Of a stretch of 64,000 bases of DNA, positions 34,057 through 41,770 are shown piece by piece. Position numbers and translations under genes: made by a program. How positions within the stretch are numbered: the stretch's first letter is position 1; each line of letters opens with the position of its first letter. The stretch is taken from contig JAFEDH010000030.1 of the NCBI GenBank assembly GCA_018241695.1, positions 62,001 through 126,000 on the forward strand. The letters run 5' to 3'. Under the pieces are notes generated by a model, which ran no database searches, was not told the DNA's origin, and saw only the letters and a list, made by a program, of their open reading frames with translations. The stretch comes from Pseudomonadota bacterium. GTDB lineage: Bacteria; Pseudomonadota; Gammaproteobacteria; Burkholderiales; Rhodocyclaceae.

Positions 34057-35471
34057 GGCAGCTTGCCTCGCACAGGGGTGACTTTCCAGAAATAGTTGGG
34101 GCGCCTGCCCACCTGATGAATGCGGCGGAAGGTGAATTCCACTTCCGTTCCGATCCCGATTTCGTCCGCATCCGCATCGGTGGCCTGCAGATAGAGGCGC
34201 GGTCCGCCCGCCACCTCGGTTACGGTGATCACCGTGGGTGGACTCGGGTTGGGAAAAAATGCGTCGCGTGAATAGGTAATCACCGATCCATGGCGATCAG
34301 CGTAGCGGACGGGCTGGAAGTGATCGGCACAGCCGCAGCGCACGCAGATCCGGCCCTTGGGGAACTGATGGGTGCCGCACTGGCACACCTGGCCTTCCAG
34401 CGAGAGATTGGCATCGCGCTCCCGATAATGCGCCGTGGCGGAATTGCCCGGTTCGCCGCCGGGCTCGAATTCGGTGGCCAGCAGTTGTCGTGCGCTCAGA
34501 TACCAGGCATGGCTCACGACCCGGCCGAGGGCCTCCTGGCCAGCAAGAGAGCGAGCAGGCGGCGGCGGGGCGACATCGAGCTCGATCATGGCGGCATCGG
34601 CACCATCACCATAATTGGCCAGCAGCAGGCGTTCGCCGGCTTGCGCCTCCTCAAGGCCGGCACACAGCTGCAGCAGGGCGAACGATGCCCCGGTACAGCC
34701 GATGCGGCCCGGCCAGTCGCGTCCGATCACACGTTCGAGCGGCAGATGATGGGCTGCCGCAATTTCGCGGAGGCTGCGTGAATCGGGCGCGTACAGGGCG
34801 ATGCGGTCGATGCGCTGCAGGTTGCCGCCTTCCGCTTTTGCCATCGCATCCAGGGCACGACCGATCTGATCCTTGTAGCCATGGTCGAGGATGAAGCGGT
34901 TTTCCCAGCCATGGACGAAGCGCTCGCCGGCACCACGCCAGACATCCAGCATTTCGTTGCTCAACTGGACCGGAACGCCAATACGGCCGAAACCGCCACG
35001 ATTGCCCAGCAGCAGGGCCGCGCCGGCATCGCCGAATTCCAGTTCGGCAGCATCGCCGGGCGTCATCTGGCGCACATCGCCTGCGATCACCAGGCAGGAA
35101 GCGATGCGGCCGCTGGCCACCAGGGCGCCCGCGGCATGCAGCGCCTGGGTGCCGGAACGGGTGCTGGCGGTAATGTCGAACGTCATGACGTCATCGCGCA
35201 ATCCCAGGGTTTTGGCGGCAATCGCGGCGCCCTGCTTTTCACCATAGGGTGCGCTGGTGGTGGCGAAGATGAGCGCGTCGATCTCGCTGCGATCCATGTT
35301 GCCAGCGCCGGCCAGAGCATTGCGGGCCGCGGCGACGGCCAGGGTCAGGCTGTCCTCGTCCGGGCCGGCGAGGGTGCGCGCTGTGCTGCCCTTGCGCCCG
35401 AGGCTGGCCGCCGTGAGGCGGTGGATGGGCAGATAGGCGCCATAAGCGATGATGCGGGCATCCATGGTCAT
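34053..35471 (-). CDS. HMG-CoA-synthase/KAS III-like protein fused to DUF35, catalytic Cys replaced
   Basis: A 472-aa two-domain protein. Residues 1 to about 340 have the KAS III/HMG-CoA synthase thiolase fold (IIAYGAYLPIHR, later FGDAGAALLLG). Residues about 345-472 are a DUF35 module with zinc-ribbon cysteines 363, 365, 376 and 379 and an OB-fold. At the nucleophile position the sequence is DITASTRSG, with Thr104 where homologues have Cys (DVTNACYGG). By eye the His and Asn segments are also altered: APDS where HQAN is expected and GCTG where GNTG is expected. It may be a scaffold or an enzyme with new chemistry. Four-base overlaps on both sides tie it to the SDR and the thiolase. Confidence 0.83.
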   Translation of the reverse strand: MTMDARIIAYGAYLPIHRLTAASLGRKGSTARTLAGPDEDSLTLAVAAARNALAGAGNMDRSEIDALIFATTSAPYGEKQGAAIAAKTLGLRDDVMTFDITASTRSGTQALHAAGALVASGRIASCLVIAGDVRQMTPGDAAELEFGDAGAALLLGNRGGFGRIGVPVQLSNEMLDVWRGAGERFVHGWENRFILDHGYKDQIGRALDAMAKAEGGNLQRIDRIALYAPDSRSLREIAAAHHLPLERVIGRDWPGRIGCTGASFALLQLCAGLEEAQAGERLLLANYGDGADAAMIELDVAPPPPARSLAGQEALGRVVSHAWYLSARQLLATEFEPGGEPGNSATAHYRERDANLSLEGQVCQCGTHQFPKGRICVRCGCADHFQPVRYADRHGSVITYSRDAFFPNPSPPTVITVTEVAGGPRLYLQATDADADEIGIGTEVEFTFRRIHQVGRRPNYFWKVTPVRGKLP

Positions 35472-36379
35472 GCTTCCGCTCCGCGCGGGCGCACACCATC
35501 GTGAAAGGGATAGGGCTTGCCCAGGATGCCGAAGGCGCCGAATTCCTGCGGCAGGTGCAGATTGAAATAGCGCACGATTTCCTCCAGCGTCCAGCCGCCG
35601 GGGCGGATCAGGGTTTTGCCGTAATGAGGCTGCACCATATGGGAAATGCGCTCACCGCCAGTGCCGAAGATCTGGCCGCTGACGTGGCCGGCCAGATGGC
35701 TGCAGAGGAACACGACCATCGGTCCATTGAGTGCGGGATCGATCCAGTCGGCGACAGCGGCGGGCTTGTCACCCTTGTAAGTGTCGGACATGCCGGTCGA
35801 ACCGAGGGGGCCGATGGCGTTGACGCGAATGCCTTCCTTCGCCAGTTCGGTGGCCCAGGTGTAGGTCATGGAGGCGATGGCACCCTTGGCCGCGCTATAG
35901 GCGGTCTGGCCGAAACTGCCGAAGTGGGCGCCAGAAGTGGTATTGACGATGGCACCGCCGTGGCCCTGTGTCTTCATGCGCAGCGCCGCGGCCTGGGCGC
36001 ACCAGAAGGTGCCTTTGACATGTACGCGCCAGACCGCATCGAATTCCTCGTCGGTGCACTTGAGAAAGCTGCGGTCGCGCAGATTGCCGGCGTTGTTGAC
36101 CAGGATGTCGATGGCGCCAAAGGCACTGACACAATCGGCGATCAAACGCTCGGCGCCGGCGCGGCTGCCGATATCGGCCTGGCTGCCGATCGCCTTGCCT
36201 CCGGCGGCCTCGATTTCGTGGACAACCGTTGCGGCCCGTTCCGCATCCAGGTCGTTGACCATCACGCTGGCGCCGGCGGCGGCCAGATGCAGGCAGTGCC
36301 CGCGGCCGATGCCCTGACCGCCGCCGGTGACCACGGCGGCCTTTCCGGCGAGAAGCCGGGTGAGATCGAGATCGTTCAT
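35468..36379 (-). CDS. SDR, HSD17B4/MFE-2-type (3R)-hydroxyacyl-CoA dehydrogenase candidate
   Basis: A 303-aa SDR with TGGGQGIGRG near residue 18, NNAG at 95-98, and Tyr161-xxx-Lys165. The segment RDRSFLKCTDEEFDAVWRVHVKGTF resembles the SDR domain of peroxisomal multifunctional enzyme type 2, which oxidises (3R)-hydroxyacyl-CoA. That fits the MaoC-type hydratases upstream, which make the R isomer. Start at 36379 overlaps the acyl-CoA dehydrogenase stop by 4 bases; the open frame continues to 36976 as a shadow of that gene. Substrate specificity is inference. Confidence 0.85.
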   Translation of the reverse strand: MNDLDLTRLLAGKAAVVTGGGQGIGRGHCLHLAAAGASVMVNDLDAERAATVVHEIEAAGGKAIGSQADIGSRAGAERLIADCVSAFGAIDILVNNAGNLRDRSFLKCTDEEFDAVWRVHVKGTFWCAQAAALRMKTQGHGGAIVNTTSGAHFGSFGQTAYSAAKGAIASMTYTWATELAKEGIRVNAIGPLGSTGMSDTYKGDKPAAVADWIDPALNGPMVVFLCSHLAGHVSGQIFGTGGERISHMVQPHYGKTLIRPGGWTLEEIVRYFNLHLPQEFGAFGILGKPYPFHDGVRPRGAEA

Positions 36380-37500
36380 GGAGTCTCCAGGGGGCCGAAC
36401 ATGCGTTCGGCGATACGGTCCTCCAGCGTCGCAGGATCGCCGTTGAATAGTTGCAGATGCTTGGCGCGGCGGAAGAAAAGCTGGGGATCGGCTTCGAGGG
36501 TGAAGCCGAAGCCGCCGTGCACCTGGATGGAAACCGCCGATGCCTTGCGCAGCACCGCAGTGTTGAACAGTTTGGCCTGATTCGCAGCCTGGGCGTTGTC
36601 GATGCCTGTATCGGCCTGCCAAGCGGCGTAATAGGCGAAGCTGCGGGCCGCGTCCACCTCTGTTGCCATCTCTGCAAGATAGTGGGCAATCGCCTGGAAT
36701 GCGCCGATCGGCTTGCCGAACTGCTCCCGTTCCTTGGCGTAGTTCACCGACATCTCCTGCACCGCCTGGGCTGCTCCGGCAGCAAAGGCGGCCTGGAGCA
36801 TGCCACCCTGATCGAGCACGGACTCCCAGGTCGACCAGAAGGTGCCGCCCGCGAGGCTTCCTTGCACCGGAGCGGCTTCCATACGTATCTCGCACAACCC
36901 GTCGTTGCCCAGGCTGGGCTGCGGGGAAATGGTCACGCCCGGTCCGCGCGGATCGAGCAGGAACCCTGCCGGACAACCCTCGATATCGCGTGCGATGACG
37001 ATGATCAGATCCGCATCACTGGCGAAAGGAACCAGATGCTTGATGCCGTCGATTACCCGCTGATCCGCATGCAGCCTGGCTTCGGCCCGGATGCCGCTCG
37101 GGGTGGTGCTGCGTCCCGGTTCATCGATGGCGATCGTGGCGATGCACGTGCCACTGGCCAGTGCGGGCAGCCATCGTCGGCGCAAGGCGGCATCACCACA
37201 GGTGCCGATCAGGCGCGCCGCCAGATAGGCACTGACGAAATGGGGTGAGCAGGCCAGTCCGCGGCCCAGTTCTTCGTAGAGCACCGCAGCGCCGACCTGG
37301 TCGAGAGCGATGCCGCCATCCTCCCCGGAAATGAAAATGCCGCAGAAACCGGCTTCGCCCAGGGCGTTCCAGATTTCGGGGGCATAGCCCTTGCCCGCGG
37401 CTTCGGCGCGGCGCAGGGCGGGGAGGGATTGAGCCTTCCGGCACAGGGCGCGAACGCTCTCCCGCAGCAGAATCTGGTCTTCGGAGAAATCAAAATCCAT
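36376..37500 (-). CDS. Acyl-CoA dehydrogenase
   Basis: FAD-dependent acyl-CoA dehydrogenase of 374 aa: MDFDFSEDQILLRESVRALC at the N-terminus, KEREQFGKPIGAFQAIAHYLA and IQVHGGFGFTLEADPQLFF in the C-terminal domain. The middle domain lacks the canonical TEPxxGSD segment, as in the short subunit at 13546. It could pair with the acyl-CoA dehydrogenase at 40562 in a heteromeric enzyme, although that gene is in the neighbouring operon. Starts 12 bases after the extradiol dioxygenase stop. Confidence 0.9.
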   Translation of the reverse strand: MDFDFSEDQILLRESVRALCRKAQSLPALRRAEAAGKGYAPEIWNALGEAGFCGIFISGEDGGIALDQVGAAVLYEELGRGLACSPHFVSAYLAARLIGTCGDAALRRRWLPALASGTCIATIAIDEPGRSTTPSGIRAEARLHADQRVIDGIKHLVPFASDADLIIVIARDIEGCPAGFLLDPRGPGVTISPQPSLGNDGLCEIRMEAAPVQGSLAGGTFWSTWESVLDQGGMLQAAFAAGAAQAVQEMSVNYAKEREQFGKPIGAFQAIAHYLAEMATEVDAARSFAYYAAWQADTGIDNAQAANQAKLFNTAVLRKASAVSIQVHGGFGFTLEADPQLFFRRAKHLQLFNGDPATLEDRIAERMFGPLETP

Positions 37501-37512
37501 GCAAGCCTCTGC

Positions 37513-38499
37513 TCAGCGCTGGCCAGTGTTGTCGTCCTGCAGTCCGGATGCCATTTCCGCAATCGCCTCGACGGTCAGGCCCTTGTGGCCCCAGACATCT
37601 CCCTCGCAGAACTGGTTGGGAACCCAGTGCTCGTCGATCTGTACCGGATCGCAACCGATTTCCACATCGAAGCCGGAGGGGCCGCGCATGTAGAAGGACA
37701 GCATGTGGTCATTGGTGTGGCGGCCGAGGGTGCTGGTGATCGTCATACCTGCCTTTTGCACCCGGTCCATGATGCAGCCGACCTGATCGATACCGGTCAC
37801 CTCGAACATGACGTGATGCAGCCCCCTGATGTCTCCCACCTTGACCATGCCGACACTGTGGTGGCGCTGGTTGCAATGAAGGAACTGGATCGACATGCCT
37901 GCCTCGGCATTGATCACCAGGTAGTCGCTCAGGCGCATGCCCAGTGCGCGGGTGTAATACTCGTAGGTCGTATCGATATCGTCGACGAACAGGTTCACGT
38001 GGCCGAATCCCACTTTCCCGGCCACGAAGCTGATTCCCAGCGGGGAGTGGAAACGGTAATCGCGGGTGGGGCCGACATAGATTTCGATCGCGTTGCCCAT
38101 CGGGTCGCGGCTGTGTGCCAGATGACGCACACTGCGCGCGGCGGCTTCGGCCGGCGTTCCGTTCCTGACCGGCGCACCGGTGGTCTTCAGGCGTTCCAGC
38201 GTGGTACGGAAGCCTTCCTCGTCGCCGGCATCGAAGCCGAGATAGCGCAATCCTTCCGCACCGGGATGAACGGCAACCCGCCATTGGTGATCGTCCAGCT
38301 TCAGATAGACCGAGCCGTCCGGGCCGATGCCGGAACCCTGGCTGGCCGGACCGGGATTGTCGGGATCGCCGGGCATGCCCCAGCTTTCTCCGGGCCATGC
38401 ACGCGCCGGCATCATGCCCAGAATGCGGGTCCCGTACTGCAGCCATTGCTCCGGTGCGTGGGCACCGATGCCGATATATCCCAGGGCTGAAACGCTCAT
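37513..38499 (-). CDS. Type I extradiol ring-cleavage dioxygenase (BphC/HsaC-like)
   Basis: Fe(II)-dependent meta-cleavage of a catechol-type ring; 328 aa with two VOC domains. Predicted metal ligands are His167 (GFGHVNLF), His229 (LHHVMFEV) and Glu280 (FDVEIG), with the second-shell His-His of QRHHSVG and Tyr270. The C-terminal STLGRHTNDHMLSFYM and the following Gly-Phe-Asp-Val-Glu block strongly resemble HsaC of steroid ring degradation and BphC of biphenyl degradation. It is roughly 30 residues longer than HsaC, with a Gly/Pro-rich insert at residues 31-62. First gene of the twelve-gene operon, behind an operator at 38517-38530. Confidence 0.92.
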   Translation of the reverse strand: MSVSALGYIGIGAHAPEQWLQYGTRILGMMPARAWPGESWGMPGDPDNPGPASQGSGIGPDGSVYLKLDDHQWRVAVHPGAEGLRYLGFDAGDEEGFRTTLERLKTTGAPVRNGTPAEAAARSVRHLAHSRDPMGNAIEIYVGPTRDYRFHSPLGISFVAGKVGFGHVNLFVDDIDTTYEYYTRALGMRLSDYLVINAEAGMSIQFLHCNQRHHSVGMVKVGDIRGLHHVMFEVTGIDQVGCIMDRVQKAGMTITSTLGRHTNDHMLSFYMRGPSGFDVEIGCDPVQIDEHWVPNQFCEGDVWGHKGLTVEAIAEMASGLQDDNTGQR

Positions 38500-38516
38500 G
38501 AAGGCTCCTGTTCGTT

Positions 38517-38530
38517 ACGGTACGAAACGT
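38517..38530. promoter_or_regulatory. Predicted TetR operator upstream of the extradiol operon
   Basis: On the - strand the sequence is ACGTTTCGTACCGT, 18-31 bases upstream of the dioxygenase start. It matches the palindrome ACGTTTCGAAACGT upstream of the P450 operon at 12 of 14 positions. The 84-base gap 38500-38583 also follows directly after the TetR gene, so this is the promoter region of the downstream operon. Regulation by that TetR is inference from position and shared sequence. Confidence 0.6.
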
Positions 38531-38583
38531 TTTGTCTCGAAAATAGGGTCAAAAAAATCATGGCCGGGCAGGACGTGGATCGC

Positions 38584-39174
38584 CTAGGCCTGGTGGTAAC
38601 GGATGGCTTCGGCAACAGCCTTCCGGATATAGCTCTTGCCCGGCTTCGCACCCGAGAGCATGAAGCGCATCACTACCGGGCCCATGATGGCGTCGAGAAC
38701 GAATTCGATATCCGTGCCGGTACTCAGCTCGCCACGGGCGATGCCGCGCCGGATGGCGTTGCGGATCGGTTCGCGGCGGGCATCGAAGACGGGAACGATG
38801 AGTTTTGTCAATTCCGGATTGTGCGCACTCTCGCCCAGCAGGCTGGGAAAGGCTTTGCCCAGGGGCGTGCTGGCCATGAGTTCGACAAACCGGTTCACCA
38901 GGGTTTCCAGATCCTTGCCGACATTGCCACGATCCACGTCGCTCAGGGGCGGTGTCCGCTCGAAGGCGGCAACGGTCAGGTGCAGTTTGTTCGGCCAGCG
39001 CCGGTAGATGGTGGCTTTGCTGGTGCCCGAACGCGCCGCGACTTCTTCCACGCTCATGGCGGTGAAACCGCGTTCCGCCAGGAGATCCAGCGTGGTGTCG
39101 AGAATCGCCTGGTGGGATTCGCTGCTACGGGGGCGGCCCGGAGGTTTGCGCGCGACGGCTCGGGGTGGATTCAT
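38584..39174 (-). CDS. TetR/AcrR-family transcriptional regulator
   Basis: A 196-aa repressor-type protein. The GRPRSS segment precedes the helix-turn-helix at residues about 15-60 (AILDTTLDLLAERG, then VEEVAARSGTSKATIYRRWPNK). The C-terminal ligand-binding domain resembles the TetR_C group common in actinobacterial AcrR-like proteins. It lies at the end of the P450/MaoC operon (25 bases after the MaoC gene) and directly upstream of the extradiol operon. Both operons carry the same ACGTTTCG-centred operator, so it is the likely local regulator and autoregulates as part of its own operon. Confidence 0.88.
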   Translation of the reverse strand: MNPPRAVARKPPGRPRSSESHQAILDTTLDLLAERGFTAMSVEEVAARSGTSKATIYRRWPNKLHLTVAAFERTPPLSDVDRGNVGKDLETLVNRFVELMASTPLGKAFPSLLGESAHNPELTKLIVPVFDARREPIRNAIRRGIARGELSTGTDIEFVLDAIMGPVVMRFMLSGAKPGKSYIRKAVAEAIRYHQA

Positions 39175-39199
39175 GCGGGGTGGGGGAAGGGTTGGGTGA

Positions 39200-39664
39200 T
39201 CACGAGTATCTTAAGACGAATTCGGCTGCCATGAGGGGCTGCTCCGGATCGTCGGTGAATGCCTGGTATTCACGGATCAGGTCGGTGCCCTTGTCGCCCA
39301 CGGTGATCGCGTTCAGGCGGGTGCGACAGCGCACAGCCGATCCGGCCCGTAGCGGGGCGAGGAAGCGCACCCGGTCAAGCCCGCGGTTGACTGCCTGGCG
39401 ATGCCCCGCGATCTGCCATGACTGCCGCGGAGAAAGGCGTGGCAACAGGCTCAGGAGCAGCATGCCATGGGCGACCGGTGCACCGAAGGGACTTTCGCGG
39501 AGGCAGCGCTCCACATCCACATGCAGCCAGTTTCGATCCCCCGAGAGTTCGGCGAATGTATCGATGCTTGCCTGATCGACCGTCAGGACAGGCCCGGGGG
39601 CAGACCATAGGCCGAGGTGTTTTTGCAGGGCGGCTGCATCGCGGAAATCGATGGATTCGGTCAT
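39200..39664 (-). CDS. MaoC-like (R)-specific hydratase
   Basis: A 154-aa hot-dog-fold protein. The hydratase-2 motif is present as FAELSGDRNWLHVD (Asp-x4-His) followed by FGAPVAHGMLLLSLL, the conserved helix with His-Gly. Hydrates a trans-2-enoyl-CoA to (3R)-hydroxyacyl-CoA. It overlaps the next MaoC-like gene by 4 bases; three consecutive genes here are of this fold. A single-domain protein of this type works as a homodimer. Confidence 0.87.
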   Translation of the reverse strand: MTESIDFRDAAALQKHLGLWSAPGPVLTVDQASIDTFAELSGDRNWLHVDVERCLRESPFGAPVAHGMLLLSLLPRLSPRQSWQIAGHRQAVNRGLDRVRFLAPLRAGSAVRCRTRLNAITVGDKGTDLIREYQAFTDDPEQPLMAAEFVLRYS

Positions 39665-40086
39665 TTTGCATCTCCGGCAGGCAGGAAGGCTTCAACCTCA
39701 CCTTCCGTCACTGTGCGATCGTCGCGCTGGAAGCTGATGGCAAGGGTGAGGGCCGTGCCTGCCACGGTATCGATTCGGGCAGAGACCGTCCCGCGGATGA
39801 TCAATGCATCCCCCGGGCAGACCGGGGCCTTCATGCGGCAACGCAGACGTCGTACCCGTGCCGACGGGCCCAGGGTATCGGTGGCATAACGGCTGAGCAG
39901 GCCCTGCAGGGTCGGTGTGTTCATGATCACATCGGGCAGGCCGGCGGCGAGAGCGTGGCGGTGATCATGATGCTGGGGCGCCAGATCCCGCGCAGCGAAA
40001 GCGGCACCGATCACCATTCGGGCCGTCACGGCAACGCTGAGTTGGGGCAGGGTTTCACCCAAAACAGGCAAGGATGCGTGGCTCAT
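39661..40086 (-). CDS. MaoC-like dehydratase, catalytic half
   Basis: A 141-aa hot-dog-fold protein. An Asp-x4-His pair is present (ARDLAPQHHD), but the following helix reads DVIMNTPTLQGLLSRY without the usual His-Gly. It overlaps both neighbours by 4 bases. With the N-terminal-type MaoC protein encoded just upstream it probably makes a split double-hot-dog hydratase, comparable to the ChsH1-ChsH2 hydratase of cholesterol side-chain degradation. Confidence 0.78.
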   Translation of the reverse strand: MSHASLPVLGETLPQLSVAVTARMVIGAAFAARDLAPQHHDHRHALAAGLPDVIMNTPTLQGLLSRYATDTLGPSARVRRLRCRMKAPVCPGDALIIRGTVSARIDTVAGTALTLAISFQRDDRTVTEGEVEAFLPAGDAK

Positions 40087-40559
40087 GTGCGATAGGCAAA
40101 AAACCGGATGCGTTCGGTGGCTACGACATCACCATCTTCGTTCCGGTAATGCAGTTCGATGGCCCAGCGGCGGCCACTGCGGCCACGCCGCTCTTCTTCC
40201 GGCCCCAGCTCGGCCAGACGTTGCTCCACCATGATGCGGTCCCCCGGATGCACATCGGCATGCAGTTCAAGTTCGTTCTCTTCCACCAGGGCATGGGGAT
40301 AGCCGAGGATCTCCTTGAGCCGGTGATGCAGTTCCACCGGGCGTGTGCGGGTTTCCCCGTCGGGTACCGGGCCGTCGTCAGGGCGGGTCCAGGCGGTCAC
40401 CATGGCGGGCGGGCAGATCGGTGGCAAGGACGAGTCGTTCCGGTAGCGCGGGTGCGTATCCGCGATGGCGCAGAGAAAGTTCTGCCAGACCTGGGCCGAG
40501 GCTTCCACGGCGGCAGGATCCACGATACGCAAAGTGAAAAGATCCGCTTCGGCGCTCAT
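40083..40559 (-). CDS. MaoC N-terminal-type / FAS1-like dehydratase domain protein
   Basis: A 158-aa protein of the MaoC_dehydrat_N (FAS1-like dehydratase region) type. It has an N-terminal helix, PPAMVTAWTRPDD, then HHRLKEILGYPHALVEENELELHADVHPGD and RRWAIELHYRNEDGDVVATER. Such domains have a hot-dog fold but lack the catalytic Asp-His and act with a catalytic MaoC half, here probably the 39661 gene with which it overlaps by 4 bases. Separated from the acyl-CoA dehydrogenase by 2 bases. Confidence 0.8.
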   Translation of the reverse strand: MSAEADLFTLRIVDPAAVEASAQVWQNFLCAIADTHPRYRNDSSLPPICPPAMVTAWTRPDDGPVPDGETRTRPVELHHRLKEILGYPHALVEENELELHADVHPGDRIMVEQRLAELGPEEERRGRSGRRWAIELHYRNEDGDVVATERIRFFAYRT

Positions 40560-40561
40560 GA

Positions 40562-41752
40562 TCAGTTTTGTAGGGGCAGCCCCAGGCCACGCCGGGCAAT
40601 GACGTTTTTCTGAATTTCGGAAGTACCGCCGCCGATGGTGTCGAGGGGAGTCGCCCGATAGAGGTGTTCCCAGTGGCCCTCCGCGATGGCATGAGGAGCT
40701 TCACAACGCAGCAGGGCCTGCGGGCCGAGAATATCGAGTGCCGCATCGGCGAGCCGCTTGCCCAGTTCCGAGCTGTAGAGCTTGAACTTGGCCGCTTCCA
40801 CACTGGGAATGGCGCCACTGGCGGCAGCCATCAGAACCCGTCGCTGGAGCAGGGTGGCTGCCTCCACTTCGGTACCGAGGCGGGCCAGGCGCCGGCGGAT
40901 CTGCACATCCTGGCTCAGGGCAACGCCGTCGCGTGTGATTTTTCGTACCGACTCGCACAGCATGTCGAATGCCTTGCGCAGCGGGGAGATGGTGTAGATG
41001 GAAAACCGTTCGTAATCGAGGGCTTCGCAGATGTAGGTCCATCCGTGATCGATCTCGCCCACGACATAGTCGTCGGAGACGAACACATCATCGAAGAAAA
41101 CGGCATTGGTGCGATGGTCGCCCATGGTATGGATCGGCGTGATCGTGAGTCCGGGCTGTGTGAGCGGGAGCAGAAACAGGCTGATGCCCTTGTGTTTGGG
41201 TGCCTCCGGATTGGTGCGGGCAGCTACCCAGTACCAGTCGGCGAAATGGGCCGAGGTATTGAAGGTTTTCTGGCCGTTGAGCCGCCAGCCGCCTTCGCTG
41301 CGGGTCGCCTTGAGCTGGAGCGATGCGAGATCCGATCCGGCGCCGGGTTCGGTGTACCCCAGCGCGAACTCGACTTCGGCCTTGAGAATGCGGGGCAGGA
41401 ATTCCTGTTTCAGTTTTTCGGAGCCATGGCGCATCAGCGTCTTGCCGATGATGCCGCAGCCCTTGCCGATCAGGGGGGCGCCGAATTGAGCCAGGGCCTC
41501 GTTGGCCAGGTAATCGTAGATGCCCGGCATGTCCTGGCCGCCATACTTGCCAGGCCAGGACATGCCGATGTAGCCCTCTTCGGCGAGAGTGCGGTTGAAC
41601 TCCCTTCGGGCGGGAGTATCGGCCAGTTGCGAATCGGCCCAACGACCGAAGTCGAGCGCATCGGCACCGTAGGGCTTGTGCTGCTGTGCCTCCAGAAATT
41701 CCGTTATCCGGTGCTGGAACTGCTGCTCTTCTTCGCTGAAGCTGAAATTCAT
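40562..41752 (-). CDS. Acyl-CoA dehydrogenase
   Basis: A 396-aa acyl-CoA dehydrogenase with a complete FAD/substrate region: GYTEPGAGSDLASLQLKA and NGQKTFNTSAHFADWYWVAART in the middle domain, and TIGGGTSEIQKNVIARRGLGLP near the C-terminus. N-terminal MNFSFSEEEQQFQHRITEFL is typical. It follows the P450 gene after 18 bases. The order P450, acyl-CoA dehydrogenase, MaoC proteins parallels the mycobacterial igr cholesterol side-chain operon. Confidence 0.92.
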   Translation of the reverse strand: MNFSFSEEEQQFQHRITEFLEAQQHKPYGADALDFGRWADSQLADTPARREFNRTLAEEGYIGMSWPGKYGGQDMPGIYDYLANEALAQFGAPLIGKGCGIIGKTLMRHGSEKLKQEFLPRILKAEVEFALGYTEPGAGSDLASLQLKATRSEGGWRLNGQKTFNTSAHFADWYWVAARTNPEAPKHKGISLFLLPLTQPGLTITPIHTMGDHRTNAVFFDDVFVSDDYVVGEIDHGWTYICEALDYERFSIYTISPLRKAFDMLCESVRKITRDGVALSQDVQIRRRLARLGTEVEAATLLQRRVLMAAASGAIPSVEAAKFKLYSSELGKRLADAALDILGPQALLRCEAPHAIAEGHWEHLYRATPLDTIGGGTSEIQKNVIARRGLGLPLQN

Positions 41753-41770
41753 GGTGTATTCCGCGCAGAC

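Noticed and set aside
35468-36976. 502-residue version of the SDR
   Set aside because: The first 200 residues are a shadow of the acyl-CoA dehydrogenase; the SDR starts at 36379 with a 4-base overlap.
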